From contig JANXCJ010000063.1 of NCBI GenBank assembly GCA_025060275.1, forward strand, positions 1 to 11,113: 11,113 nucleotides of DNA. Direction: 5' to 3'. The stretch comes from Bacteroidia bacterium (GTDB lineage: Bacteria; Bacteroidota; Bacteroidia; SpSt-205). Numbering within the stretch: the first letter of the stretch is position 1; each line of letters begins with the position of its first letter. The notes beneath the pieces are model-generated. The model worked only from the letters and a program-made list of their open reading frames with translations, was not told where the DNA came from and ran no database searches. This document shows positions 1 through 7,104 of the stretch, piece by piece. Both the position numbers and the translations under genes were made by a program.

Positions 1-10
1 TTTTTGTGTT

Positions 11-18
11 TAGTTTTG
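11..18 (+). promoter_or_regulatory. Candidate Bacteroidota -7 promoter element ahead of gcvP
   Basis: TAGTTTTG fits the Bacteroidota -7 consensus TAnnTTTG and ends 4 bp before the gcvP ATG. In that phylum transcription starts a few bases after this box, which would place it at or very near the start codon and give a leaderless or almost leaderless mRNA. The matching -33 TTTG would lie about 20 bp upstream, outside the window. The TTTTTG at 1-6 is too close to serve. This is a motif match only, in a T-rich stretch where chance matches are likely. Confidence 0.3.
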
Positions 19-22
19 CGAC

Positions 23-2881
23 ATGGCGGAATTTGTCAGAAGACATGTACCTCACCGTCCTGAAGAAATATCCCACATGCTAAAAACGATAGGAGTTTCC
101 AGTTTAGAAGAGCTAACAGATAAAATCGTTCCTACCGACATTCAGAGAAAAGCGCCGCTCAATCTTCCCCCTGCCCTCTCCGAAGCGGAACTTCTTGAAG
201 AGATAAAGACCCTCTCCTCACTCAATCTTCGGTGGCGTACCTATATTGGTATGGGTTATTATGGAACTTACACTCCGCCCGTGATACAAAGACTTGTACT
301 TGAGAACCCGGCATGGTACACCGCCTATACACCTTATCAACCTGAAATTGCACAGGGGCGTCTGGAATTGCTGATGCTTTTTCAGACATTAGTGAGCGAC
401 CTCACGGGCCTTCCCCTCGCTAATGCCTCGCTGTTAGATGAAGCTACAGCAGGTGCAGAAGCATTATTTATGTTCTACTCCTTCTCTACTCAGAAGAAAA
501 AAGCTTTCTTTTTAGATAGCCTACTACATCCTCAAGTTATAGGAGTAGTCCGAACCAGAGCCGAAGCTTTACGTATCCCCCTTATCGTGGATAGGCCAGA
601 GGAGGCAGAGTGGGAGAGGTTTTTTGGAGCTATTTTGGCGTACCCCACTACAGATGGATGGATACGCCCTCATATGCCTAGTCTCATTGAAGCAGCCAAA
701 AAAGCAGGGGTACAAGTGGCTGTGGCTACTGATCTGATGTGGCTCGTTTTAGGGGAGTCTCCGGGCAAGCTTGGGGCAGATGTGGCTTTCGGCTCCAGTC
801 AACGCTTTGGAGTGCCCTTAGGGTATGGCGGTCCGCATGCCGCTTTCTTCGCAGCTACTGAAGCTTATAAGCGCTACATGCCAGGAAGAATAGTAGGAAC
901 CACAATAGACGCAGAAGGTCGCACTGCCTATCGCTTAGCATTACAGACTCGTGAGCAGCATATTAAGCGCGAACGCGCTACTAGCAATATCTGCACAGCC
1001 CAAGTGCTACTCGCCCATCTAGCCACTTTGTATGCTATATATCACGGCCCTGAAGGTCTCCAATCCATAGCTAATCGTATCCACCAGCAAACGGTCCGAT
1101 TGGCGAAAGCCTTACAAGAAGCAGAGATTACGCTTGCTTATTCTCATTTCTTTGACACACTACGAGTACCCCTCTCACCCGAGAAAGCTCAAGCCCTCCG
1201 CCAAACCGCAGAAGCTCACCAGATCAACCTTCGGTATTATACTAATGGGGATGTAGGACTAAGCTTAGACGAAACTACTCATGAAGAGGACTTAGAGGAT
1301 TTAGTCAAAGTATTTGCAGAAGGTTTAGGGGTCTCTCTTGATTTACCGTCACAAGCTCCCTCTGCTTACCCTTCTCATCTGGCTCGCCAAGATACCTATC
1401 TTACGCATCCTACCTTTCACAGTTTTAGAGGTGAGCATCAGCTCACTCGCTACCTTCATCGCTTAGCAAGCCGGGACATTTCGCTCGTACACTCTATGAT
1501 CCCCTTAGGCTCCTGCACAATGAAGCTCAACCCTGTCGCTACCCTCTTACCTCTCAGTTGGCCTGAGCTCAATAGCCTTCATCCCTTCATACCCAAAGAG
1601 CAAGCTGCAGGTTACCAAGAGATGCTTAGGCGATTAGAGTCTTATCTGTGTGAAATCACGGGTTTTGCTAAAGTAAGTTTTCAGCCTAACTCTGGCGCTC
1701 AGGGAGAATACACAGGACTTTTAGTGATTCGTCGTTATCATCAAAGTAGAGGAGAGGGGCATAGGAACGTTGTGCTGGTTCCATCTTCTGCCCATGGCAC
1801 GAATCCAGCTAGTGCCGTTCTGGCAGGATATCAGGTCATGGTCATAGGAGTGGATGAGAGAGGAAATATTGACATGAAAGATTTAGAATCTAAGCTTATC
1901 CAGCATGGCTCCCGTATAGCAGCTATTATGATTACTTATCCCTCTACACACGGAGTATATGAAGGAGAAATACGCACACTCTGTGAGAAAGTACATGCCG
2001 TAGGTGCACAGGTCTATATGGATGGAGCTAACTTGAACGCACAAGTAGGACTCACAAGCCCTGCGCAGATTGGGGCAGATGTTTGTCACCTCAACCTACA
2101 TAAAACCTTTGCTATTCCTCACGGGGGGGGCGGACCGGGAATGGGTCCCATAGCTGTCGCTGCTCACCTTGCTCCTTTCCTACCCACCCATCCAATAATC
2201 CAAGTAGGTGGTGAAGAAGGCATAGGACCCGTGGCAGCGGCACCCTATGGCAGTGCTCTTATCTTGTGGATTTCTTATGCTTATATCAGGCTGATGGGAG
2301 CCGAAGGCTTGCGCTATGCCTCTCAAATTGCCCTTCTCAATGCAAATTACCTCAAGGCTCGCCTCAGCTCCTACTATCCCGTCCTTTACACAGATGAAAA
2401 AGGCTATGTAGCCCACGAGTTTATTTTAGACCTTCGCTCCTTCAAGGTAAAATTAGGGATAGAGATAGAAGACATCGCTAAACGCCTTATGGATTATGGC
2501 TTCCATGCCCCTACTGTTTCATTCCCCGTACCAGGTACTCTTATGATAGAACCTACTGAGAGTGAGGATTTGGCAGAATTGGAGAGGTTCATTTCCGCTA
2601 TGATTTCAATTCGGGAGGAGATAGCCCAAATAGAGAAAGGAGAGATTTCCGTAGAAGAAAGTCCTCTCCGTCAAGCACCTCATACACAGCAGGTTTTGAT
2701 AGCAGAACAGTGGAATCGTCCTTATACAAGGGAAAAAGCCGCGTTCCCTGCCCCATGGCTGCGCCAGTATAAGTTCTGGCCTGCAGTAGCGCGTGTAGAC
2801 CACGCATACGGAGACCGAAACTTAGTATGCACCTGCCCACCCATTGAAACTTACACAGAGATTCCTGTTTCTACTGTATAA
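23..2881 (+). CDS. gcvP: Glycine dehydrogenase (decarboxylating), one-piece P-protein of the glycine cleavage system
   Basis: PLP-dependent decarboxylase that releases CO2 from glycine and passes the aminomethyl group to the lipoyl arm of H-protein in the cytoplasm. The 952-residue product has the usual length of the fused form. The N-terminal half (about 1-435) carries the FVRRH start and the GSSQRFGVPLGYGGPH stretch typical of the non-catalytic half. The C-terminal half (about 455-952) has PLGSCTMKLN (494-503), AHGTNPAS (590-597), and NLHKTF with the PLP lysine K694, followed by the glycine loop HGGGGPGMGP. The end LVCTCPPIETY is typical, with about seven extra residues after it. The start is well fixed: an in-frame TAG lies at 11-13, and no other start codon lies between it and the ATG at 23. 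The last 31 bp overlap bioA on the other strand. No gcvT or gcvH is in the window. Identity is near certain. Confidence 0.97.
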   Translation: MAEFVRRHVPHRPEEISHMLKTIGVSSLEELTDKIVPTDIQRKAPLNLPPALSEAELLEEIKTLSSLNLRWRTYIGMGYYGTYTPPVIQRLVLENPAWYTAYTPYQPEIAQGRLELLMLFQTLVSDLTGLPLANASLLDEATAGAEALFMFYSFSTQKKKAFFLDSLLHPQVIGVVRTRAEALRIPLIVDRPEEAEWERFFGAILAYPTTDGWIRPHMPSLIEAAKKAGVQVAVATDLMWLVLGESPGKLGADVAFGSSQRFGVPLGYGGPHAAFFAATEAYKRYMPGRIVGTTIDAEGRTAYRLALQTREQHIKRERATSNICTAQVLLAHLATLYAIYHGPEGLQSIANRIHQQTVRLAKALQEAEITLAYSHFFDTLRVPLSPEKAQALRQTAEAHQINLRYYTNGDVGLSLDETTHEEDLEDLVKVFAEGLGVSLDLPSQAPSAYPSHLARQDTYLTHPTFHSFRGEHQLTRYLHRLASRDISLVHSMIPLGSCTMKLNPVATLLPLSWPELNSLHPFIPKEQAAGYQEMLRRLESYLCEITGFAKVSFQPNSGAQGEYTGLLVIRRYHQSRGEGHRNVVLVPSSAHGTNPASAVLAGYQVMVIGVDERGNIDMKDLESKLIQHGSRIAAIMITYPSTHGVYEGEIRTLCEKVHAVGAQVYMDGANLNAQVGLTSPAQIGADVCHLNLHKTFAIPHGGGGPGMGPIAVAAHLAPFLPTHPIIQVGGEEGIGPVAAAPYGSALILWISYAYIRLMGAEGLRYASQIALLNANYLKARLSSYYPVLYTDEKGYVAHEFILDLRSFKVKLGIEIEDIAKRLMDYGFHAPTVSFPVPGTLMIEPTESEDLAELERFISAMISIREEIAQIEKGEISVEESPLRQAPHTQQVLIAEQWNRPYTREKAAFPAPWLRQYKFWPAVARVDHAYGDRNLVCTCPPIETYTEIPVSTV

Positions 2882-4104
2882 GCCTCTACCACTTCTACTG
2901 CTCTCTCTAGCTCTTCAGGCAGACTGGAAAGGGCAGGCAGGATATAGGCAATGTTTCCCAGCGGACGCAGGAAAATACCTCTTTCCATAGCAAAACTTTT
3001 TAGTTTATACCGATGCTCAGCAAAGTAACCGGGGGCAGGCGTGGGCAATGCTACAGCAAAAAGCGGACCTATTGACCATGCTGGAATAGCAGGATACCTC
3101 GCACGCCACAGGTCAGCTAATTCTGCTTGTTTCCTCACAAGGTTCCGGTAGCGAATAACTGTGTCAGGCTGCTCCCAAAGCGTTAGGTTAGCTAAAGCTG
3201 CCGCACAAGCTATAGGATTAGCTGTATAAGAGTGTCCATGATAGAGAGCCTTAGAAGGTTCTGGGCTATAGAAAGCTTCAAATACCTTTTCACTCACCAG
3301 TGTAAGCCCCAGAGGTAAAAATCCACCCGTCAATCCCTTAGCAAGGCAGAGTATGTCTGGCTTTTCTTTGCACTGGTCTACAGCAAAAAGGGTGCCCGTT
3401 CTTCCAAATCCTGTGAATACTTCATCAGCGATGATGAGCCCACCTGCTTTCCTCACCGCCCCTGCTATCCAGTCCCAATAGTGAGAGGCATAGGGTCGCA
3501 TTCCCGCCGTCCCTTGTAAAAGGGGTTCTCCTATGAAAGCAGCTATGTCTTTCCTTTGCGCTATCTCGTTGAGAATATTTAGCAAATTCGCCTCATTCTG
3601 ATCTCTCGGGAAGGGTATCCACTCTACTTCAAAAAGGAATTCCCTAAAAGCCTGTGTGAAGAGAGTACGATGAGAAACACTCATAGCTCCAAAGGTGTCC
3701 CCATGATATGCGCCTTCCAGAGCGAGTATCCGATTCCTTTTCTCTCCTTGATTATAGAAATATTGTAGGGCTACTTTTATAGCTACCTCTACAGCCGTGG
3801 AGCCATCATCAGAGAAAAAGCCCCAACTCAAACCCGTGAGCTTTGCAAGCTTTTCCACCAACGCTTCAGCCAGTGGATGGGTAAAATCAGCAAAGAGTAC
3901 CTGGTCTAAGGTGAGCGCTTGATTAGCGATTGCCTCTGCAATAAAAGGATGACAGTGCCCATGAATGGTTACCCACCAAGCGCAAGTCCCATCCCATAGA
4001 GCTCGCCCCTCATCTGTATAAAGATAAGAACCCTGCGCCCGCACAATTCTTAGCGGCTCGGACAAACCTTCACAGTGAATCGTGTACGGCCTCCAAATAG
4101 GCAC
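2851..4104 (-). CDS. bioA: Adenosylmethionine-8-amino-7-oxononanoate aminotransferase (DAPA synthase)
   Basis: Class III PLP aminotransferase of biotin synthesis; it moves an amino group from S-adenosylmethionine to 7-keto-8-aminopelargonate (KAPA) to give 7,8-diaminopelargonate (DAPA). The 417-residue protein begins with the BioA hallmark WRPYT (W4-T8). It then shows AWWVTIHGH (42-50), the phosphate-binding SDDGSTAVEVA (98-108), GAYHGDT (131-137), ADEVFTGFGRTG (226-237, with D227 to the PLP nitrogen), AKGLTGG with the PLP lysine K256, HGHSYTANP (289-297) and RPLGNIAYILP (380-390). The WW pair and R380 correspond to substrate-site residues of E. coli BioA, which separates it from other class III aminotransferases. 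The start is GTG (4102-4104): an in-frame TGA lies a few codons upstream with no ATG between. It lies 30 bp after the sigma gene and is probably cotranscribed with it. No other bio gene is in the window. Confidence 0.94.
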   Translation of the reverse strand: MPIWRPYTIHCEGLSEPLRIVRAQGSYLYTDEGRALWDGTCAWWVTIHGHCHPFIAEAIANQALTLDQVLFADFTHPLAEALVEKLAKLTGLSWGFFSDDGSTAVEVAIKVALQYFYNQGEKRNRILALEGAYHGDTFGAMSVSHRTLFTQAFREFLFEVEWIPFPRDQNEANLLNILNEIAQRKDIAAFIGEPLLQGTAGMRPYASHYWDWIAGAVRKAGGLIIADEVFTGFGRTGTLFAVDQCKEKPDILCLAKGLTGGFLPLGLTLVSEKVFEAFYSPEPSKALYHGHSYTANPIACAAALANLTLWEQPDTVIRYRNLVRKQAELADLWRARYPAIPAWSIGPLFAVALPTPAPGYFAEHRYKLKSFAMERGIFLRPLGNIAYILPALSSLPEELERAVEVVEAYTVETGISV

Positions 4105-4134
4105 GCCGATAAATTTATCTCAATAAGACCAAGC

Positions 4135-4785
4135 TTAGGGAGACCGCAATTCTTTATCTAATCCCTCTGCCTGCAAGCGCTGACGCAAAATCCCTACAGC
4201 CCGACTAAGCTGCGACTTGACAGTGCCCAAGGGCAACCGAAGCTCTCTTGCTACCTCCTCTACACTTAGCCCCTCCCAAAATCGCAGCCACAAAGGCTTC
4301 TGATAATGCTCTGGAAGCGCCCTCACTAAGCGAGTGATAATATTTTGAAGCTCTCGCCTATCCCGACTTAGATAGATAGACTCTTCACCTAAGACTTCTA
4401 CTATAAGGTAATAACTTTTCCATTCTTCCTCTTCTATTTGGAAGCTCTCTATTTCTCCTTTGGGGCGACGGCGCAGGGCATCTATTGTAAAATTTATCAC
4501 ACAACGAGTTAGCCAAGTCTTGAAGGAACCTCGCCCAGCATCATATCGCTGGATAACCCTATGCATCTGTTCTACTAGAAAATCATGGGCAATATCGCGA
4601 GCAAGCTCCTCTATGCCTTCATAAACAAGCCTACTTGTACTATTCCTGAAGAGCGTAGAGCGGCAGCTCTTCACAATAAAGTAATAATACTTATCTAAAA
4701 TTTTATTGTATATCTCTTCCTGCTGAATAGGAGGAGATTTTTTGTACAAATCCACCAGCGCCTCATCTTCTAAGTCAGCCAACAT
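4135..4785 (-). CDS. ECF-type RNA polymerase sigma factor
   Basis: This 216-residue protein has the two-domain layout of an extracytoplasmic-function sigma factor. Region 2 spans about residues 5-108: an acidic helical start (DEALVDLYKK), then IAHDFLVEQMHRVIQRYD, and GSFKTWLTRCVINFTIDALRRR (86-107) matching regions 2.3/2.4, which melt and read the -10 element. Region 4 spans about 146-206: LVRALPEHYQKPLWLRFWEGLS followed by a helix-turn-helix VEEVARELRLPLGTVKSQLSRA (175-196), which reads the -35 element. Regions 1.1 and 3 are absent. The linker (about 109-145) is acidic, and a stretch within region 2 (about 44-58) looks slightly longer than usual. No anti-sigma gene is adjacent: bioA follows by 30 bp and the oxidase operon ends 104 bp upstream. 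The family is clear; the target genes and signal cannot be read from the sequence. Confidence 0.9.
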   Translation of the reverse strand: MLADLEDEALVDLYKKSPPIQQEEIYNKILDKYYYFIVKSCRSTLFRNSTSRLVYEGIEELARDIAHDFLVEQMHRVIQRYDAGRGSFKTWLTRCVINFTIDALRRRPKGEIESFQIEEEEWKSYYLIVEVLGEESIYLSRDRRELQNIITRLVRALPEHYQKPLWLRFWEGLSVEEVARELRLPLGTVKSQLSRAVGILRQRLQAEGLDKELRSP

Positions 4786-4889
4786 GCTTCCCTAATATAC
4801 CACCTCTTTTCAAACCTAAACTACCTAATCTTCCCTAAGAGAAGCCTACTAAACCCGATGCACCATACCTACAACCAGGGCCCCCTTCA
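4786..4889. other. Intergenic gap between the oxidase operon and the sigma-bioA pair
   Basis: This is the only gap longer than 30 bp in the window. It holds the candidate -7 box described separately. I see no convincing intrinsic terminator for the upstream operon: there is a GGGCCC palindrome at 4878-4883 and a weak 4-bp stem (CTTC/GAAG), but neither is followed by a T-run on the minus strand. Read-through from the oxidase operon into the sigma gene therefore cannot be ruled out. No small ORF or RNA structure stands out. Confidence 0.5.
4811..4818 (-). promoter_or_regulatory. Candidate Bacteroidota -7 promoter element ahead of the sigma factor gene
   Basis: Read on the minus strand this is TAGGTTTG, an exact match to TAnnTTTG, ending 25 bp before the sigma gene ATG (4785). 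Transcription would start near 4804 and leave a leader of roughly 20 nt. No good TTTG/TTG -33 box lies 17-23 bp upstream; the nearest similar word, TTTA, is 31 bp away. If real, the promoter is weak or helped by an activator, or depends on another sigma factor. It would give sigma-bioA a transcript separate from the oxidase operon. Confidence 0.33.
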
Positions 4890-5567
4890 TCATGAAGCAC
4901 GGGCAGACAAACTTGGGTATTCTAAAAGAAGAAGGTTTATATCATCTATCAGCTTGCGCACCTGCAAAGAGTCTAATGCACTATAAAACCCTCTAACACG
5001 CAGTTCGGGGTCAACTAAAACAAGCATATCACTATGTACATACCCAAACTCCCCCTTTGTAGTATCTGCGCTCTTATCCACTGGAATAAGGTAGCCCTTT
5101 GTTGCTAAACGATATAGCGTGCTTTCAGGACCTGTAACAAAGAACCACCGAGATAGATTCGCTTGATAACGACTCGCGTATTCTTTTAGCACTGAAGGAG
5201 TATCGTGAGAGGGGTCCACGGTGTAAGAGACAAAACGAATCCTTATAGATGAGCCCGCAAAATGCTCCTGCAAGCGCCGCATAGCCTCACTGATACGCGG
5301 ACATATACCAGGGCATCGTGTGAAAAAATAACATCCCACGTGTACCCACCCTCGGAGAGAGTCTGAAACAAAAGGCCTATTGTCCTGGTCTATTAGCGAA
5401 AAATAAGGTATCTGGTGCCATGTAGTATCACCTTGCGAATTCACTTCATAGGCCCCATACTTCGGGAGACGCTTGTAATGATTTTTGCCTGTCCGTAGTA
5501 AAAGTATTATTAAGCCAGGTATCAAAAAAATCACAAGAGCTACAATCGCTGCTTTAGCGCCCCTCAT
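4890..5567 (-). CDS. SCO family copper-delivery protein for cytochrome c oxidase
   Basis: SCO1/SenC-type thioredoxin-fold protein, anchored in the inner membrane with its domain facing the periplasm, that carries copper to or keeps reduced the CuA site of subunit II. The 225-residue product has one N-terminal membrane anchor (about 6-24). The thioredoxin domain follows (about 50-215), with the copper motif FFTRCPGICP (C85 and C89, CxxxC), the family stretch VDPSHDTP (117-124), and the distal copper ligand H178 in YVHSD. All three copper ligands are present, so it should be functional. The start overlaps the subunit IV stop as ATGA (5564-5567), which suggests translational coupling. It is the last gene of the oxidase operon. 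DUF420- or DUF983-type genes, often found nearby in related genomes, are not here. Confidence 0.93.
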   Translation of the reverse strand: MRGAKAAIVALVIFLIPGLIILLLRTGKNHYKRLPKYGAYEVNSQGDTTWHQIPYFSLIDQDNRPFVSDSLRGWVHVGCYFFTRCPGICPRISEAMRRLQEHFAGSSIRIRFVSYTVDPSHDTPSVLKEYASRYQANLSRWFFVTGPESTLYRLATKGYLIPVDKSADTTKGEFGYVHSDMLVLVDPELRVRGFYSALDSLQVRKLIDDINLLLLEYPSLSARAS

Positions 5568-5866
5568 CCACTCATGAGGAGTTGAAAGAGCTTGACGCCC
5601 TCATACCACAAAGCTGCTAAAAGCGCCATAAGTAAAATCATAGGAGAGATAATTATGTATGCTAAACTTACTTTCTCAAATTTCATATGCATGAAGTAAG
5701 CCGTAATGTAAAAAGCCTTAGCTAGAGTCATGACAATAAACATGATAGTTTTGATAGTGCCCTTAGGTACTGTAAAGGCTACAATAAACTCTGCAACTGT
5801 TATTATAAAAAGTATTAGGAAAGGGCGCCAAACTTTATACCAGAGACTATGTTCAGCGGCAGCCAT
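5564..5866 (-). CDS. Cytochrome c oxidase subunit IV (bacterial COX4_pro type)
   Basis: Small accessory subunit of a heme-copper oxidase in the inner membrane, thought to help assemble or stabilise the core. With the start at 5866 the protein is 100 residues, the usual family size. It has three membrane segments (about 16-33, 40-60 and 67-88). The stretch KAFYITAYFMHMKFE (50-64) is the conserved hallmark of the family. The frame stays open upstream to 5938, but those 24 extra residues would overlap subunit III by 68 bp and resemble nothing in the family. The MAAAEHSLWYKVWRPF start leaves a 4-bp gap after the upstream stop and is preferred. Downstream it shares ATGA with the SCO gene. Confidence 0.9.
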   Translation of the reverse strand: MAAAEHSLWYKVWRPFLILFIITVAEFIVAFTVPKGTIKTIMFIVMTLAKAFYITAYFMHMKFEKVSLAYIIISPMILLMALLAALWYEGVKLFQLLMSG

Positions 5867-5870
5867 AGTT

Positions 5871-6533
5871 TCACAGAAGATAGAAGAAGGTAAAGACAAA
5901 AACCCAAACCAAATCCACGAAGTGCCAATATAGCCCAATATTTTCTACCCTATTGTAGTTATTTATTCGGTCAAAGTCCCCTCGCAATATTTGTACGAGC
6001 ACTATCAGGTTAATCACTACTCCACTTGCTACATGAGAGCCATGAAATCCTGTAATTAGGAAGAAGAACTGACCAAACTGCGCTGCCCCAAAGGGATTAC
6101 CTGACAGGGTAGTGCCTCCTAAAATTAGATGTGTCCATTCCCATGCTTGGCACCCTAAAAAGGTAAGCCCACCAATAATGGTATAAAAAAGGTAAAGAGC
6201 GGCTTTCTTGCGATTCCGGCTATGCCCCGCCTCTACGGAAAGTACCATAGTTACGCTGCTCACGATAAGAATGAATGTCATTATCCCCACAAAAACGAGG
6301 GGATACCCATGTCCAATAAAAGGGGCTGCATCGAAGACCTTCTCCGGGTTTGGCCAATTAGGCGCCTTGAAACGAATAAACCCATAAGCAGTCAAAAAAG
6401 AACCAAAAGTAAAGGCATCAGATAATAGAAATACCCACATCATTAGTTTGCCCCAACTTACATTCCCAAAAGGAGAGCGCCCTCCACTCCAGGGAGAACT
6501 CAAATCCTGCACTTTCGTTGCGACAGCAGTCAT
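5871..6533 (-). CDS. Cytochrome c oxidase subunit III (first of the pair in position, more canonical copy)
   Basis: Membrane subunit III of the aa3-type oxidase, which supports proton uptake and protects the core from turnover damage. The 220-residue protein is a five-helix bacterial type. Recognisable parts are WVFLLSDAFTFGSFLTAY (33-50), where Asp39 sits at the position of the conserved carboxylate (usually Glu in an SE pair); GCQAWEWTHL (127-136), keeping E132 of the Q-x-x-E motif; TGFHGSHV (161-168); and the C-terminal GLYWHFVDLVWVFVFTFFYLL with WHxxD (203-207). The start ATG is 4 bp after the stop of the neighbouring subunit III-like gene. The next gene, subunit IV, starts 4 bp after its own stop. 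Confidence 0.92.
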   Translation of the reverse strand: MTAVATKVQDLSSPWSGGRSPFGNVSWGKLMMWVFLLSDAFTFGSFLTAYGFIRFKAPNWPNPEKVFDAAPFIGHGYPLVFVGIMTFILIVSSVTMVLSVEAGHSRNRKKAALYLFYTIIGGLTFLGCQAWEWTHLILGGTTLSGNPFGAAQFGQFFFLITGFHGSHVASGVVINLIVLVQILRGDFDRINNYNRVENIGLYWHFVDLVWVFVFTFFYLL

Positions 6534-6537
6534 ATCA

Positions 6538-7104
6538 CTATAAAAGTTGATTCAACTGCAAAAATACAATGAGATAAATCCACAGCACATCTAGCCCGTG
6601 CCAAAATAATCCCATCAACTTAAGCCCTAAGCTATCCTTTATACTTATACGATAGCGAAGCGCCCTAAAAGTCCAGTAGGCCAGTCCTACTACTCCCACC
6701 CCCAAGTGAAGGGCATGAAGTCCCGTAAATACATAAAAGTAACTCACAGCTTTATGATTTCCAGCCAAAAAGAGCCCTTGGCGAATCAGCATCTGCCACC
6801 CGATCACCTGCCCTAACAAAAAGATAACCCCCAAACTCAGTGCAGTCATCAAGCCTAGTTGGAGGTGGCGATAGTTCCCGAATGCAAGCCCCCTTTGCGC
6901 GCGAGCATAAGCGTAGCTACTTAGAAGCAAAACCCCAGTATTTGCCCAGAAGATTGGTGGGATCTCAAAGCCCTTCCAAAAATCGTGAAATCTCTGCACT
7001 AAGTAGGCACTCGTAAAACCCGCAAAAAGCATTGCAGTGGCTGCTAAGTACAACCACATTAGAAGTTCTTTAGGGTGCAAACGTGGAGATGATACGGGCT
7101 TCAT
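6538..7104 (-). CDS. Cytochrome c oxidase subunit III-like protein (second, divergent copy)
   Basis: A second member of the subunit III family with five predicted helices, lying between ctaB and the canonical copy. From the ATG at 7104 it is 188 residues. Family landmarks are TGLHALHLGVG (128-138) and the C-terminal GLFWHGLDVLWIYLIVFL with WHxxD (168-172). It differs from the partner at two acidic positions: the SE/SD pair of the first helix is Ala-Thr, and the Q-x-x-E motif reads QVIG (99-102), so the Glu is lost. As far as I recall such divergent copies are usual in Bacteroidota oxidase operons. An ATG at 7116 (four more residues, MAFA) is also possible, but 7104 gives an ATGA overlap with ctaB, as at two other junctions here, and a typical MKPVSS...LHPKE start. 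Confidence 0.88.
   Translation of the reverse strand: MKPVSSPRLHPKELLMWLYLAATAMLFAGFTSAYLVQRFHDFWKGFEIPPIFWANTGVLLLSSYAYARAQRGLAFGNYRHLQLGLMTALSLGVIFLLGQVIGWQMLIRQGLFLAGNHKAVSYFYVFTGLHALHLGVGVVGLAYWTFRALRYRISIKDSLGLKLMGLFWHGLDVLWIYLIVFLQLNQLL

Noticed and set aside
1..22. Glycine riboswitch upstream of gcvP
   Set aside because: Only 22 bp are visible and they hold no structure; it cannot be judged from this window.
1883..2840. Minus-strand open frames of 65-80 codons inside gcvP
   Set aside because: They are antisense to well-conserved gcvP sequence, their products look random, and they have no start signal or neighbours that support them.
4878..4883. GGGCCC palindrome after the SCO gene as a terminator
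   Set aside because: The stem is too short with no loop, and no T-run follows on the minus strand.
5867..5938. N-terminal extension of the subunit IV frame up to 5938
   Set aside because: It would overlap subunit III by 68 bp and add residues not seen in the family; the ATG at 5866 gives normal size and spacing.
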